From: Confluentibacter citreus
Lineage (GTDB): Bacteria > Bacteroidota > Bacteroidia > Flavobacteriales > Flavobacteriaceae
Reading direction: 5' to 3'
Assembly (NCBI RefSeq): GCF_002807055.1
Contig: NZ_NIXN01000004.1
Location: 1 to 64,000, forward strand
Length of the DNA stretch: 64,000 bases
In this document: positions 56,827 through 64,000 of the stretch, piece by piece
Layout of the letters: the number at the start of each line of letters is the position of its first letter
Numbering within the stretch: position 1 is the stretch's first letter
The notes under the pieces: model-generated
Databases searched by the model: none
The model's input: only the letters and a program-made list of their open reading frames with translations
Told to the model about the DNA's origin: nothing
Made by a program: the position numbers and the translations under genes

Positions 56827-57693
56827 ATGAATAAATATATCTCTGTAGCAGCGATTTTTATCATGATGTTCCAGATGGGCCATTCGCAAAGTAAGCAAAC
56901 AGAAATGTCATTGACCAAACTTTGGGAAACGGATACGATATTAAAAACAGCCGAAGCTGTGAGATATCATCCTGAAAAAGACATTATTTATGTCTCAAAT
57001 ATTGGAGACGTGCCGCCCAATAAAAAAGATGGTGATGGCTATATTTCTTTGCTTTCTAAAGATGGCAAAATCGTTAAAAAAGATTGGATTACAGGAATCC
57101 ATGCGCCAAAAGGACTTAACTTTTTTAATGGTAAGTTATTTGTTGGAGATATTGACACGGTTGTTGAAATAAATATAGAAACAGGGAAAATAGAGAAAAC
57201 ACACACTGTAACTGATGCTGTTTTTATTAATGATTTGGATATAGATACCAATGGTGATATTTATGTAACCGATTCTCAGGACGAAAAAATTTTTAAGATT
57301 GTTAATGGTGAATCTTCATTGTGGTTAGATGCAAAAGGATTTTATCCGAATGGTATTTTAGTTGAAGAGAATCGTATACTCATATTATCTTCCAGCAAAG
57401 GAGAATTGATAGCAATCGATAAAATAACCAAAGAGAAAACGGTATTGGCATTAGGCGTTAGAGGAGGCGATGGTATTGTACCAATCAATGAAGGTTATAT
57501 ACTTTCAGCTTTTCAGGGTGAAATATATTTTGCAGATAAAAATCTGATAAACATGCCTGCAGTAAAATTATTGGATACAAGAGCCAATAAATTGAATACT
57601 GCCGATATGTCTTTCATACCGAAAGAAAATGTATTGTTAGTACCTACATTTTATGGAAATACGGTGGTCGCCTATAAATTGAATTATAAATAA
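56827..57693 (+). CDS. SMP-30/gluconolactonase-like beta-propeller protein
   Basis: Signal peptide ISVAAIFIMMFQMGHSQ. Repeated six-bladed propeller units follow: RYHPEKDIIYVSNIGDVP, GLNFFNGKLFVGDID, DLDIDTNGDIYVTDSQD, PNGILVEENRILILS. Similar proteins include lactonases and strictosidine-synthase-like lipoproteins, and a specific substrate cannot be assigned. Its last 10 bases overlap the convergent YfcC gene. Confidence 0.8.
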   Translation: MNKYISVAAIFIMMFQMGHSQSKQTEMSLTKLWETDTILKTAEAVRYHPEKDIIYVSNIGDVPPNKKDGDGYISLLSKDGKIVKKDWITGIHAPKGLNFFNGKLFVGDIDTVVEINIETGKIEKTHTVTDAVFINDLDIDTNGDIYVTDSQDEKIFKIVNGESSLWLDAKGFYPNGILVEENRILILSSSKGELIAIDKITKEKTVLALGVRGGDGIVPINEGYILSAFQGEIYFADKNLINMPAVKLLDTRANKLNTADMSFIPKENVLLVPTFYGNTVVAYKLNYK

Positions 57694-59177
57694 ACTGAGA
57701 TTGTCAACATGACCATTGTAAAGACGGTTAAAATAATAACTAAGGGCATTACAAATTTTAACCATTTATCAAAACCAACTTTTACAATTGCTAATGTCGC
57801 TAAAATTAACCCTGTAGGACTTATAAAGGCAAACAATCCCATGCCGTATTGATAAGCATTTACAATGGCTTCCCTGCCAATACCAACACCGTCAGCCAAC
57901 GGAGACATAATAGGCATGGTTAACACGGCCATCCCAGAGGAGGATGGAATAAAAAAGGACAATCCACCATAAATATAAAGCATAGAATTAATAAAAATAC
58001 CTTTGTTCATGCCGCTTGTTGCATTGCTTGCGTAATATAATAAGGTATCACTAATTTGTCCATCCACCATTAATATAGTGACGCCTCGGGCGATTCCAAT
58101 AATTATAGCGACACCTAGTAAATCACTCGCGCCTTTTACAAAAGTTTCGACGAATTTATATTCATCTATTTTGGCAATAAAGCCTATTATAATGACTCCG
58201 ACAAAAAAGACGGTTGTCATTTCCAGAAACCACCACTCTAGTTGAGATACACCATAAATCATAACAACAAAACACATGATAAAGGTGAATAAAATCATTC
58301 TTAATCGGTTGGTTAATCGTATTACAGAATGTGTTGAGTTTCCAAAATGTTTTTCAATCTCCTCTTTCTGACTGAAAATTATAGATTTAGAAGGATCCTT
58401 TTTAACACGTTGTGCGTAGCGAAGAATGTATAATATACAAATAAGAGTTCCTAAAACCAACATAACTATTCTGCCAGTTAATCCAACAGTCCAATTAATA
58501 CCAGCTGCATCAGAAGCGATGATCGCACTAAATGGGTTTGTTGTGGAAAAGGTCGTGCCTACTGAAGATCCCACATAAATACACGCCAATGGTACCATGG
58601 CATCATATTTTGCAGCCAGAAATATAGGAATGAGAATGGGATAAAAAGCAATGGTTTCTTCAGCAAGACCAAAAGTGGTTCCTCCAATAGCTATTAATGT
58701 TGTAACAAAAATAATGAGTAAATATTCCTTTCCTTTTAATACGTTTGCTAACCATGCAATTCCAGATTCAAAAGCTCCAGTAATATTCATAATGCCTATA
58801 AGTCCACCAATGAACAAGACAAGAAAAATAATATCCGCCGCTTCAATAATGCCTTTAATAGGGGATTTTATAAATGCAACAATGCCTTGGGGTTTATCAT
58901 CCACTTTATGATAGGTATTTGGAATGCTAATAGGTTTCCAAATATCTCCGCTAGTGAATTTTTCTATAGGAATTTTAATGTTTAGGGCATTTAGTGTTTC
59001 TTGGGTAGCAGCTAAAGTTTCTATTTTATCTAAGCCGGTTCGAGTAAATGTGTTTTCATCTTTATTATAGGCCAAAGAATCAAATTTTCCAGAAGGAATG
59101 AACCATGTAAGAATGGCTACGAGACCAGCAATAATAAAAAGTATGGTTTGTGCTGTTGGGAATTTTAATTTTTTCAA
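57684..59177 (-). CDS. YfcC family integral membrane carrier
   Basis: This ~12-helix, 497-residue inner-membrane protein matches the YfcC/DcuC-like (C4-dicarboxylate/basic amino acid antiporter-type) family: MKKLKFPTAQTILFIIAG start, the TFGLAEETIAFYPIL hairpin motif, SSVGTTFSTTNPFSA, and FFIPSSSGMAVLTMPIMSPL in the second half. The substrate is unknown, with short-chain acids or amino acids plausible. It overlaps the SMP-30-like gene by 10 bases. Confidence 0.88.
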   Translation of the reverse strand: MKKLKFPTAQTILFIIAGLVAILTWFIPSGKFDSLAYNKDENTFTRTGLDKIETLAATQETLNALNIKIPIEKFTSGDIWKPISIPNTYHKVDDKPQGIVAFIKSPIKGIIEAADIIFLVLFIGGLIGIMNITGAFESGIAWLANVLKGKEYLLIIFVTTLIAIGGTTFGLAEETIAFYPILIPIFLAAKYDAMVPLACIYVGSSVGTTFSTTNPFSAIIASDAAGINWTVGLTGRIVMLVLGTLICILYILRYAQRVKKDPSKSIIFSQKEEIEKHFGNSTHSVIRLTNRLRMILFTFIMCFVVMIYGVSQLEWWFLEMTTVFFVGVIIIGFIAKIDEYKFVETFVKGASDLLGVAIIIGIARGVTILMVDGQISDTLLYYASNATSGMNKGIFINSMLYIYGGLSFFIPSSSGMAVLTMPIMSPLADGVGIGREAIVNAYQYGMGLFAFISPTGLILATLAIVKVGFDKWLKFVMPLVIILTVFTMVMLTISVYL

Positions 59178-59242
59178 TCTCTATAAGTTTTAATATGACT
59201 AAAGATAGTGTTATTTTTATTTCGATTATTAAGTTAATTAAA

Positions 59243-59908
59243 ATGAAAGTAGACATACACGACAGCTGGAAACCGTATTTACAAGACGAATTTGAGAAAC
59301 CTTATTTTAAAGATTTGGTAAATTTTGTTAAGAATGAGTATACAATTAATCAATGTTTTCCTCCTGGAAAACAAATATTCAACGCCTTTAATTATTGTCC
59401 GTTTGAAAATGTTAAAGTTGTTATTATTGGGCAAGATCCCTATCATGGCTACGGGCAGGCAAACGGACTTTGTTTTTCTGTAAATGAAGGTGTGAGTCAT
59501 CCGCCATCGCTCATTAATATTTTTAAGGAAATAGAACAAGATTTAGGAATTGCTTATCCAAAAAGCGGTAATTTAATGCGTTGGGCCGAGCAAGGGGTGT
59601 TACTGTTGAATGCAGCATTAACTGTTAGAGCTGATTTGGCTGGAAGTCATCAAAATAAAGGGTGGGAGACTTTTACGGATTCAGTTATAAAAATAATAAA
59701 CGACAAAAAGGAAGGAATAATATTTTTGTTATGGGGTGGTTATGCGAAACAAAAAGTCAAATACATTAATGATAATAAGCACAAAATTCTAGCATCAGGA
59801 CACCCTTCTCCATTAAGCGCCAATAGAGGATACTGGTTTGGGAACAAACATTTTAGTAAGACTAACTACCTGTTGGGGCAAGTCTTTCAGAAACCGATTC
59901 AGTGGTAA
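59243..59908 (+). CDS. ung: Uracil-DNA glycosylase
   Basis: The start is placed at 59243 (MKVDIHDSWKPYLQDEF); the frame extends 31 codons upstream but that part is not family-like. Motifs: GQDPYHG with catalytic Asp65, GLCFSV, LLLNAALTVR, and the DNA-intercalation loop GHPSPLSANRG with catalytic His. Length 221 is normal. It removes uracil from DNA as the first step of base excision repair. Confidence 0.96.
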   Translation: MKVDIHDSWKPYLQDEFEKPYFKDLVNFVKNEYTINQCFPPGKQIFNAFNYCPFENVKVVIIGQDPYHGYGQANGLCFSVNEGVSHPPSLINIFKEIEQDLGIAYPKSGNLMRWAEQGVLLLNAALTVRADLAGSHQNKGWETFTDSVIKIINDKKEGIIFLLWGGYAKQKVKYINDNKHKILASGHPSPLSANRGYWFGNKHFSKTNYLLGQVFQKPIQW

Positions 59909-60071
59909 GATCTGTGTTTAAAATCACAGTTTTCTTAATTTCTTGTTTTTGCTTTGTGATTTTATTACAACTAAATTTTAGTAATAATAAATTAAGGAGA
60001 ACCAAAATTGAGAGGGTTACTGTAATTGAAAATAACATAGGCGTTGGGGTTAAATCTTCGACAAAATACAA
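59862..60071 (-). CDS. Possible small membrane protein overlapping the 3' end of ung
   Basis: The 69-residue frame has one strong membrane helix (MLFSITVTLSILVLLNLLLL), a charged tail and ends LAPTGS. It overlaps the last 47 bases of ung on the opposite strand. The profile of TM helix then Lys-rich tail looks protein-like, and I recall similar small flavobacterial ORFs, but no motif proves it. A plus-strand frame of 60 codons (59902-60084) competes for the same DNA and looks less likely. Confidence 0.4.
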   Translation of the reverse strand: MYFVEDLTPTPMLFSITVTLSILVLLNLLLLKFSCNKITKQKQEIKKTVILNTDLTTESVSERLAPTGS

Positions 60072-60293
60072 CTATTATGGGTAAAAACAAAATTTTAAAC
60101 AAAAATAAGCTATATTATACTACAAACCAATACTTATTTGTAAGTATTTTTATTTTTTTTACATTATCAATAATTTAACGTACTATCTGAGGTTTTAAAT
60201 GTTTTTAACAATTAAAATTAAGAATATGGTTTTTATCTGTTCTTTTTTAAGAAACTAAGTTTTTCCGTTTCAGGCCTTAATATTTTTGACAAA
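59909..60293. other. Intergenic region between ung and menB
   Basis: Apart from the possible small ORF above, this AT-rich stretch holds no gene that I recognise. It runs up to the menB promoter. Confidence 0.5.
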
Positions 60294-60326
60294 TTTGTAT
60301 TGAAAACAAAATATAGTTTATTTTTG
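60294..60326 (+). promoter_or_regulatory. Promoter of the menB operon
   Basis: TTTG (60294-60297) and TATTTTTG (60319-60326) are 21 bases apart. The -7 box ends 14 bases before the menB ATG at 60341, a short leader. Confidence 0.75.
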
Positions 60327-60340
60327 AACAAACTAAAAAA

Positions 60341-61180
60341 ATGGAGCAAGTCAACTGGATAATCGTTAAGGAATATGAAGACATCACATATAAAAAGTGT
60401 AATGGTGTTGCTCGTATTGCATTTAACCGACCAAATGTACGCAATGCTTTTAGACCAAAAACCACTAGCGAATTGTACGATGCATTTTATGATGCCGGTG
60501 AAGATGTTAATATTGGTGTTATTTTGCTTTCTGCTGAAGGTCCTTCTACTAAAGATGGAGTTTGGAGTTTTTGCTCTGGAGGTGACCAAAAGGCTAGGGG
60601 GCATCAAGGTTATGTGGGAGAAGATGGATACCATCGATTAAATATTCTTGAAGTTCAACGTTTAATTCGCTTCATGCCAAAGGTTGTTATAGCTGTAGTG
60701 CCTGGTTGGGCTGTTGGTGGTGGACATAGCTTACATGTGGTTTGCGATTTAACGTTAGCTAGTAAAGAACATGCTATTTTTAAACAAACAGATGCCGATG
60801 TTACTAGTTTTGATGGAGGATATGGTTCTGCATATCTCGCCAAAATGGTTGGACAAAAAAAAGCTAGGGAAATATTCTTTTTAGGAAGAAATTATTCTGC
60901 TCAAGAGGCTTTCGACATGGGTATGGTAAATGCTGTCATCCCTCATGATGAACTTGAAGTAACAGCTTATCAATGGGCCGAAGAAATATTAGCAAAATCT
61001 CCAACGTCTATTAAAATGCTTAAGTTTGCTATGAATCTTACAGATGATGGGATGGTCGGTCAACAAGTATTCGCAGGTGAAGCAACCCGTTTGGCTTATA
61101 TGACCGATGAAGCAAAGGAAGGACGAAATGCTTTTTTAGAAAAGCGTAAGCCTAACTTTGAAAAAAAATGGATTCCTTAA
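60341..61180 (+). CDS. menB: 1,4-dihydroxy-2-naphthoyl-CoA synthase
   Basis: This 279-residue crotonase-fold enzyme matches MenB throughout: NRPNVRNAFRPKTTSEL, FCSGGDQKARG, the oxyanion loop PGWAVGGGHSL, DLTLAS, and FDGGYGSAYLA. It closes the ring of O-succinylbenzoyl-CoA to make DHNA-CoA in menaquinone synthesis. The menA start codon lies directly after its stop. Confidence 0.97.
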   Translation: MEQVNWIIVKEYEDITYKKCNGVARIAFNRPNVRNAFRPKTTSELYDAFYDAGEDVNIGVILLSAEGPSTKDGVWSFCSGGDQKARGHQGYVGEDGYHRLNILEVQRLIRFMPKVVIAVVPGWAVGGGHSLHVVCDLTLASKEHAIFKQTDADVTSFDGGYGSAYLAKMVGQKKAREIFFLGRNYSAQEAFDMGMVNAVIPHDELEVTAYQWAEEILAKSPTSIKMLKFAMNLTDDGMVGQQVFAGEATRLAYMTDEAKEGRNAFLEKRKPNFEKKWIP

Positions 61181-62083
61181 ATGAAAAATATTAAGCTATG
61201 GATTTCTAGTATGCGTCTTAGAACGCTACCATTATCTGTTTCAGGCATTATTTTAGCTTCTTTTTTAGCAGAATACAATGGATTTTTTAAATGGGACATA
61301 TTTATATTTGCCATTTTAACAACCATAAGTTTTCAAATTTTATCAAATCTGGCCAATGATTATGGAGATGGTATTAAAGGAACAGATAATAACGATAGAT
61401 TAGGCCCCGAACGCGCCATACAGAGTGGTAGCATTTCACCAGAAAATATGTTCAGTGCCATAAAAATTTCCATATTAATTTCCATTGTACTTGCCTTTAT
61501 GCTTATTTTTTTGGCATTTGGGGTAAAGCATTTTTTATTGACCGTCATTTTCTTTTTACTGGGAATTGCTTCTATAGTGGCAGCAATTCGTTATACTGTC
61601 GGCAGCAATGCTTATGGATATAATGGGTTAGGAGATGTGTTTGTATTTCTTTTTTTCGGATTGGTAAGTGTTATTGGTTGTTATGTGTTGTATTCTAAAC
61701 AAATTGACCATGTGGTATTTTTGCCAGCCTGTGTTATTGGGCTTTTAAGCGTCGCTGTTTTAAATCTTAATAATATGCGAGATATTGTCTCTGATAAAAA
61801 GTCTAACAAAATTACTTTAGCGGTTAGACTAGGGGCTAAAAGCGCCAAAACATATCATTTGACGTTAATTGCATTAGCTATTTTATTAGCAACACTTTTT
61901 GGAATATTATATTATACATCTATTTATAATTTAATTTTTATAATAGCCTACATACCATTAATCAAGCATTTTATTAAAGTATATAAAAATGAAGATCCGC
62001 AGGTGTTGGATGGTGAATTAAAAAAACTGGCACTAACAACATTTCTTTTGGCTATTCTTATGGGGATAGGTCATTTGTTATAG
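61181..62083 (+). CDS. menA: 1,4-dihydroxy-2-naphthoate prenyltransferase
   Basis: This ~9-helix membrane protein of the UbiA superfamily has the first Asp-rich motif NDYGDGIKGTDNNDR and second NLNNMRDIVSDKK. It attaches the prenyl chain to DHNA, giving demethylmenaquinone. It begins at the base after the menB stop codon. Confidence 0.95.
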   Translation: MKNIKLWISSMRLRTLPLSVSGIILASFLAEYNGFFKWDIFIFAILTTISFQILSNLANDYGDGIKGTDNNDRLGPERAIQSGSISPENMFSAIKISILISIVLAFMLIFLAFGVKHFLLTVIFFLLGIASIVAAIRYTVGSNAYGYNGLGDVFVFLFFGLVSVIGCYVLYSKQIDHVVFLPACVIGLLSVAVLNLNNMRDIVSDKKSNKITLAVRLGAKSAKTYHLTLIALAILLATLFGILYYTSIYNLIFIIAYIPLIKHFIKVYKNEDPQVLDGELKKLALTTFLLAILMGIGHLL

Positions 62084-62125
62084 TTTTTTTGTATTTTTCT
62101 TTTTCTAAATTTTATTTTTTAAATA

Positions 62126-62233
62126 ATGAAACACCCTAGAGAATTACATTCACATATGAGGATTGTTATTCTTGGTGTTCCTCCCGATAGCCATTGGGAG
62201 GATCAAATTAAGACAGTAAATATAAACAGATGA
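62126..62233 (+). other. Short leader region with a palindrome before the UlaG-like gene
   Basis: A 35-codon open frame (starts MKHPRELHSHMR) reads through a CCTCCC/GGGAGG hairpin and ends TGA overlapping the UlaG-like ATG (ATGA). The part encoded by the hairpin, PPDSHWED, resembles the PPQSSHWEE at the start of the recG insertion, because both come from the same palindrome. It is probably a repeat remnant and not a gene. Confidence 0.35.
62179..62202. repeat. Solitary copy of the CCTCCC/GGGAGG hairpin
   Basis: TCCTCCCGAT (62179-62188), loop AGCC, ATTGGGAGGA (62193-62202): a 10-bp stem with one G-T pair. The TCCTCCC and GGGAGGA arms equal those of the hairpin at 41537-41553 in recG. No nuclease gene accompanies this copy. 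Confidence 0.85.
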
Positions 62234-62907
62234 AAATAACATTTTACGGACATTCTAGTTTGGGCATCGAAGTAAATGATGTTACTATACTAGTAGATCC
62301 TTTTATAACAGGAAATCCTAAGGCAGCGCATATAAATATAAATCAGTTAGAAGCTGATTATATATTTGTGACCCATGCGCATCAAGATCATCTTTTAGAT
62401 GTCGAAAATATAGCCAAACGAACAGGAGCAATAGTGGTCTCTAATTTTGAAATTGTTACCCATTTTGAAAAACTAGGTATTGAAGGACACCCTATGAATC
62501 ATGGTGGGCAATGGGATTTTGAGTTTGGTAATGTAAAATACGTCACTGCCATACATTCATCATCATTTCCAGATGGCTCTTATGGGGGGCAACCTGGGGG
62601 ATTTGTGATTGAAGGCGAACATAAAAATATATACATCGCTGGCGATACAGCCTTAACGTTTGATATGAAACTAATCGCCCTACAAACGAAGTTAGATCTA
62701 GCCATTTTACCAATAGGCGATAACTTTACTATGGGAATTAATGATGCCATATTGGCAAGCGATTTTGTGCAATGCGATAAAGTTTTAGGTTGCCACTTTG
62801 ATACGTTTGGATATATAGAAATTAATCATGACGAGGCAAAGCAAACGTTTTTTGAAAAAGGAAAAGACTTGATGCTTTTAGAGATTGGAGAAAGTATTGA
62901 GTTATAA
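62230..62907 (+). CDS. UlaG/UPF0173-type metal-dependent hydrolase
   Basis: This 225-residue metallo-beta-lactamase-fold protein has the HxHxDH motif THAHQDH (His49, His51, Asp53, His54), GGQWDFEFG, YIAGDTAL and LGCHFDTFG. UPF0173 members resemble UlaG (ascorbate-6-phosphate lactonase), but their substrates are mostly unknown. In Bacteroidota it commonly sits inside the men cluster, as here, between menA and menC, which suggests a link to quinone metabolism (inference). Its stop is adjacent to the menC ATG. Confidence 0.9.
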   Translation: MKITFYGHSSLGIEVNDVTILVDPFITGNPKAAHININQLEADYIFVTHAHQDHLLDVENIAKRTGAIVVSNFEIVTHFEKLGIEGHPMNHGGQWDFEFGNVKYVTAIHSSSFPDGSYGGQPGGFVIEGEHKNIYIAGDTALTFDMKLIALQTKLDLAILPIGDNFTMGINDAILASDFVQCDKVLGCHFDTFGYIEINHDEAKQTFFEKGKDLMLLEIGESIEL

Positions 62908-63945
62908 ATGATAACAGCATCCTACAAAAAATACATTTTAAATTTTAAACAACCTAGTGGAACGTCTCGTGGAATTTTAAAAACCAAGGAAACCTGGTTT
63001 ATAACGCTTCAAGAAGGAACAAAACAAGGCATTGGTGAATGTGGTGTTTTTAGAGGTTTGTCTATTGATGACAGACCAGATTACCAAGCGAAATTAGAAT
63101 GGGCTTGCCAAAATATCCATTTAGGTTTAGATGTTCTTTTAAATGAATTAGTAGCATTTCCAAGTATTCAATTTGGTTTAGAAACAGCTTTTAAATCATT
63201 CCTTTCAGAAGATAAATTTGAAATATTTCCTTCCGAATTTACAAAAAGTAACGATTCCATTTCAATAAATGGATTGATTTGGATGGGTTCGGAAGCTTTT
63301 ATGAAACAACAAATCAAAGAAAAAATAGAAGCTGGTTTTACTTGTATAAAAATGAAAATTGGCGCTATCGATTTTCAAGCAGAAATCAATCTTTTAAAAT
63401 CCATAAGAAAAGAGTATACTTTAAAAGATATTGAATTACGTGTGGATGCCAATGGAGCTTTTTCATATTCCGAAGCATTGGAAAAATTAAAAGTATTATC
63501 AGAATTCTATTTACATTCCATAGAACAACCCATAAAACAAGGTCAGATTGAACATATGTCACTTTTGTGTGAACAAACGCCATTGCCCATTGCCCTAGAT
63601 GAAGAATTAATTGGAATATTTGATGTAACACAAAAGGACATGTTGATACAAACCATAAAACCTCAATATATTATTTTAAAACCCAGTTTGGTTGGTGGTT
63701 TTAAAGGTAGTAATGAATGGGTTGACATAGCGGAGAAAAAAGATATAGGATGGTGGATAACCAGTGCCCTTGAAAGTAACGTTGGGCTAAATGCCATTGC
63801 TCAATATACTTATACTAAACAGAATAGTATGCCACAAGGACTTGGAACGGGTAGTTTATTTACAAATAATTTTGATTCGCCTCTTCTGGTTAAAAATGGT
63901 ACATTGCACTACGATAACTCAAAAAAATGGACATTTAATTTATAA
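62908..63945 (+). CDS. menC: O-succinylbenzoate synthase
   Basis: This enolase-superfamily enzyme has the catalytic CIKMKIG (K-x-K), metal ligands in LRVDANGAF (Asp), HSIEQPI (Glu) and ALDEELIG (Asp/Glu), and second-side lysine in LKPSLVGG. It dehydrates SHCHC to O-succinylbenzoate in menaquinone synthesis. At 345 residues it is normal length. It starts directly after the UlaG-like gene, so both are in one operon. Confidence 0.95.
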   Translation: MITASYKKYILNFKQPSGTSRGILKTKETWFITLQEGTKQGIGECGVFRGLSIDDRPDYQAKLEWACQNIHLGLDVLLNELVAFPSIQFGLETAFKSFLSEDKFEIFPSEFTKSNDSISINGLIWMGSEAFMKQQIKEKIEAGFTCIKMKIGAIDFQAEINLLKSIRKEYTLKDIELRVDANGAFSYSEALEKLKVLSEFYLHSIEQPIKQGQIEHMSLLCEQTPLPIALDEELIGIFDVTQKDMLIQTIKPQYIILKPSLVGGFKGSNEWVDIAEKKDIGWWITSALESNVGLNAIAQYTYTKQNSMPQGLGTGSLFTNNFDSPLLVKNGTLHYDNSKKWTFNL

Positions 63946-63949
63946 GAAT

Positions 63950-64000
63950 ATGTATATAGAACAAGCGTTTAAGGTGTTGCATGAATGGTGGCGTTATTTT
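63950..64000 (+). CDS. Start of a gene continuing past the window, probably CPBP-family membrane protease
   Basis: Only 17 codons are visible (MYIEQAFKVLHEWWRYF). From memory, CPBP intramembrane proteases located between menC and menE in flavobacteria begin in this way, with a Trp-rich region before the first helix. menE would start differently. The assignment is an inference from a very short piece. Confidence 0.5.
   Translation, partial: MYIEQAFKVLHEWWRYF

Noticed and set aside
59150-59242. Upstream extension of ung
   Set aside because: The extra 31 residues are hydrophobic and not family-like, and overlap the start of the divergent YfcC gene.
62126-62233. Short ORF before the UlaG-like gene as a real peptide gene
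   Set aside because: Its centre is encoded by the hairpin repeat and the similarity to the recG insert start is explained by that repeat.

Overview
The window looks like chromosomal DNA of a marine-type member of the Flavobacteriaceae (Bacteroidota). The evidence is an AT-rich background, three surface proteins with Por/type IX secretion (T9SS) C-terminal sorting domains plus a fourth smaller one, promoters of the TTTG-N19-21-TAnnTTTG type, family-typical genes (DUF4294, DUF4268, DUF2007, MiaE, N-terminal-membrane AraC regulators) and a menaquinone cluster in Bacteroidota order. No rRNA, tRNA, CRISPR array, phage or classical transposase gene was seen.

Layout. 1-11.3 kb: three very large secreted proteins on the minus strand (an HYR-repeat protein cut by the window edge, a 1771-residue LamG/choice-of-anchor-D protein, and a PQQ-type sugar dehydrogenase fused to MopE-like Ca-binding repeats). 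11.5-20.4 kb: HPP membrane protein, Nudix hydrolase, class V aminotransferase, M42 peptidase, DUF4294, hemolysin III-like protein, acetyltransferase, DUF4268 between two kinds of tandem repeat, ZIP transporter and two methyltransferases. 20.4-25 kb: two copies of a palindromic repeat bracket a block of outer-membrane protein, alpha/beta-hydrolase lipoprotein and membrane-bound AraC regulator; a DUF3800 gene follows. 25.1-29.8 kb: two paralogous SDR oxidoreductases, two SRPBCC proteins, a GlxA-type and an AraC-type regulator. 29.9-33.8 kb: CE15 glucuronoyl esterase, hydroxypyruvate-isomerase-like protein and an enolase-superfamily dehydratase, probably for plant/algal uronate-containing glycans. 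33.9-55.7 kb: housekeeping genes (ABC-F, pheT, miaE, recG, M1 peptidase, tandem patatins, UvrD/PcrA helicase, Sua5/YrdC, OmpA, a glycosyltransferase). 55.8-64 kb: holA, a YfcC-type carrier, ung, and the menaquinone genes menB-menA-(UlaG-like)-menC, followed by the start of a probable CPBP membrane protease.

The most striking feature is recG (40270-42807). A complete DUF559 (Vsr-like PD-(D/E)XK) nuclease module of 147 codons sits in frame in the helicase core, exactly between motif II (DEQH) and motif III (TATPIPR). Removing it leaves a 698-residue RecG of normal length. Each end of the insert carries a CCTCCC/GGGAGG hairpin, and a hairpin with the same arms lies alone at 62179-62202. This looks like a mobile, hairpin-ended nuclease element that has become a translated insertion inside an essential-type repair helicase.

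Other unusual points are the base-composition mosaic inside the sugar dehydrogenase gene, a 32-bp repeat built of four 8-bp variants, and Tat-like signals on two sugar-acid enzymes.
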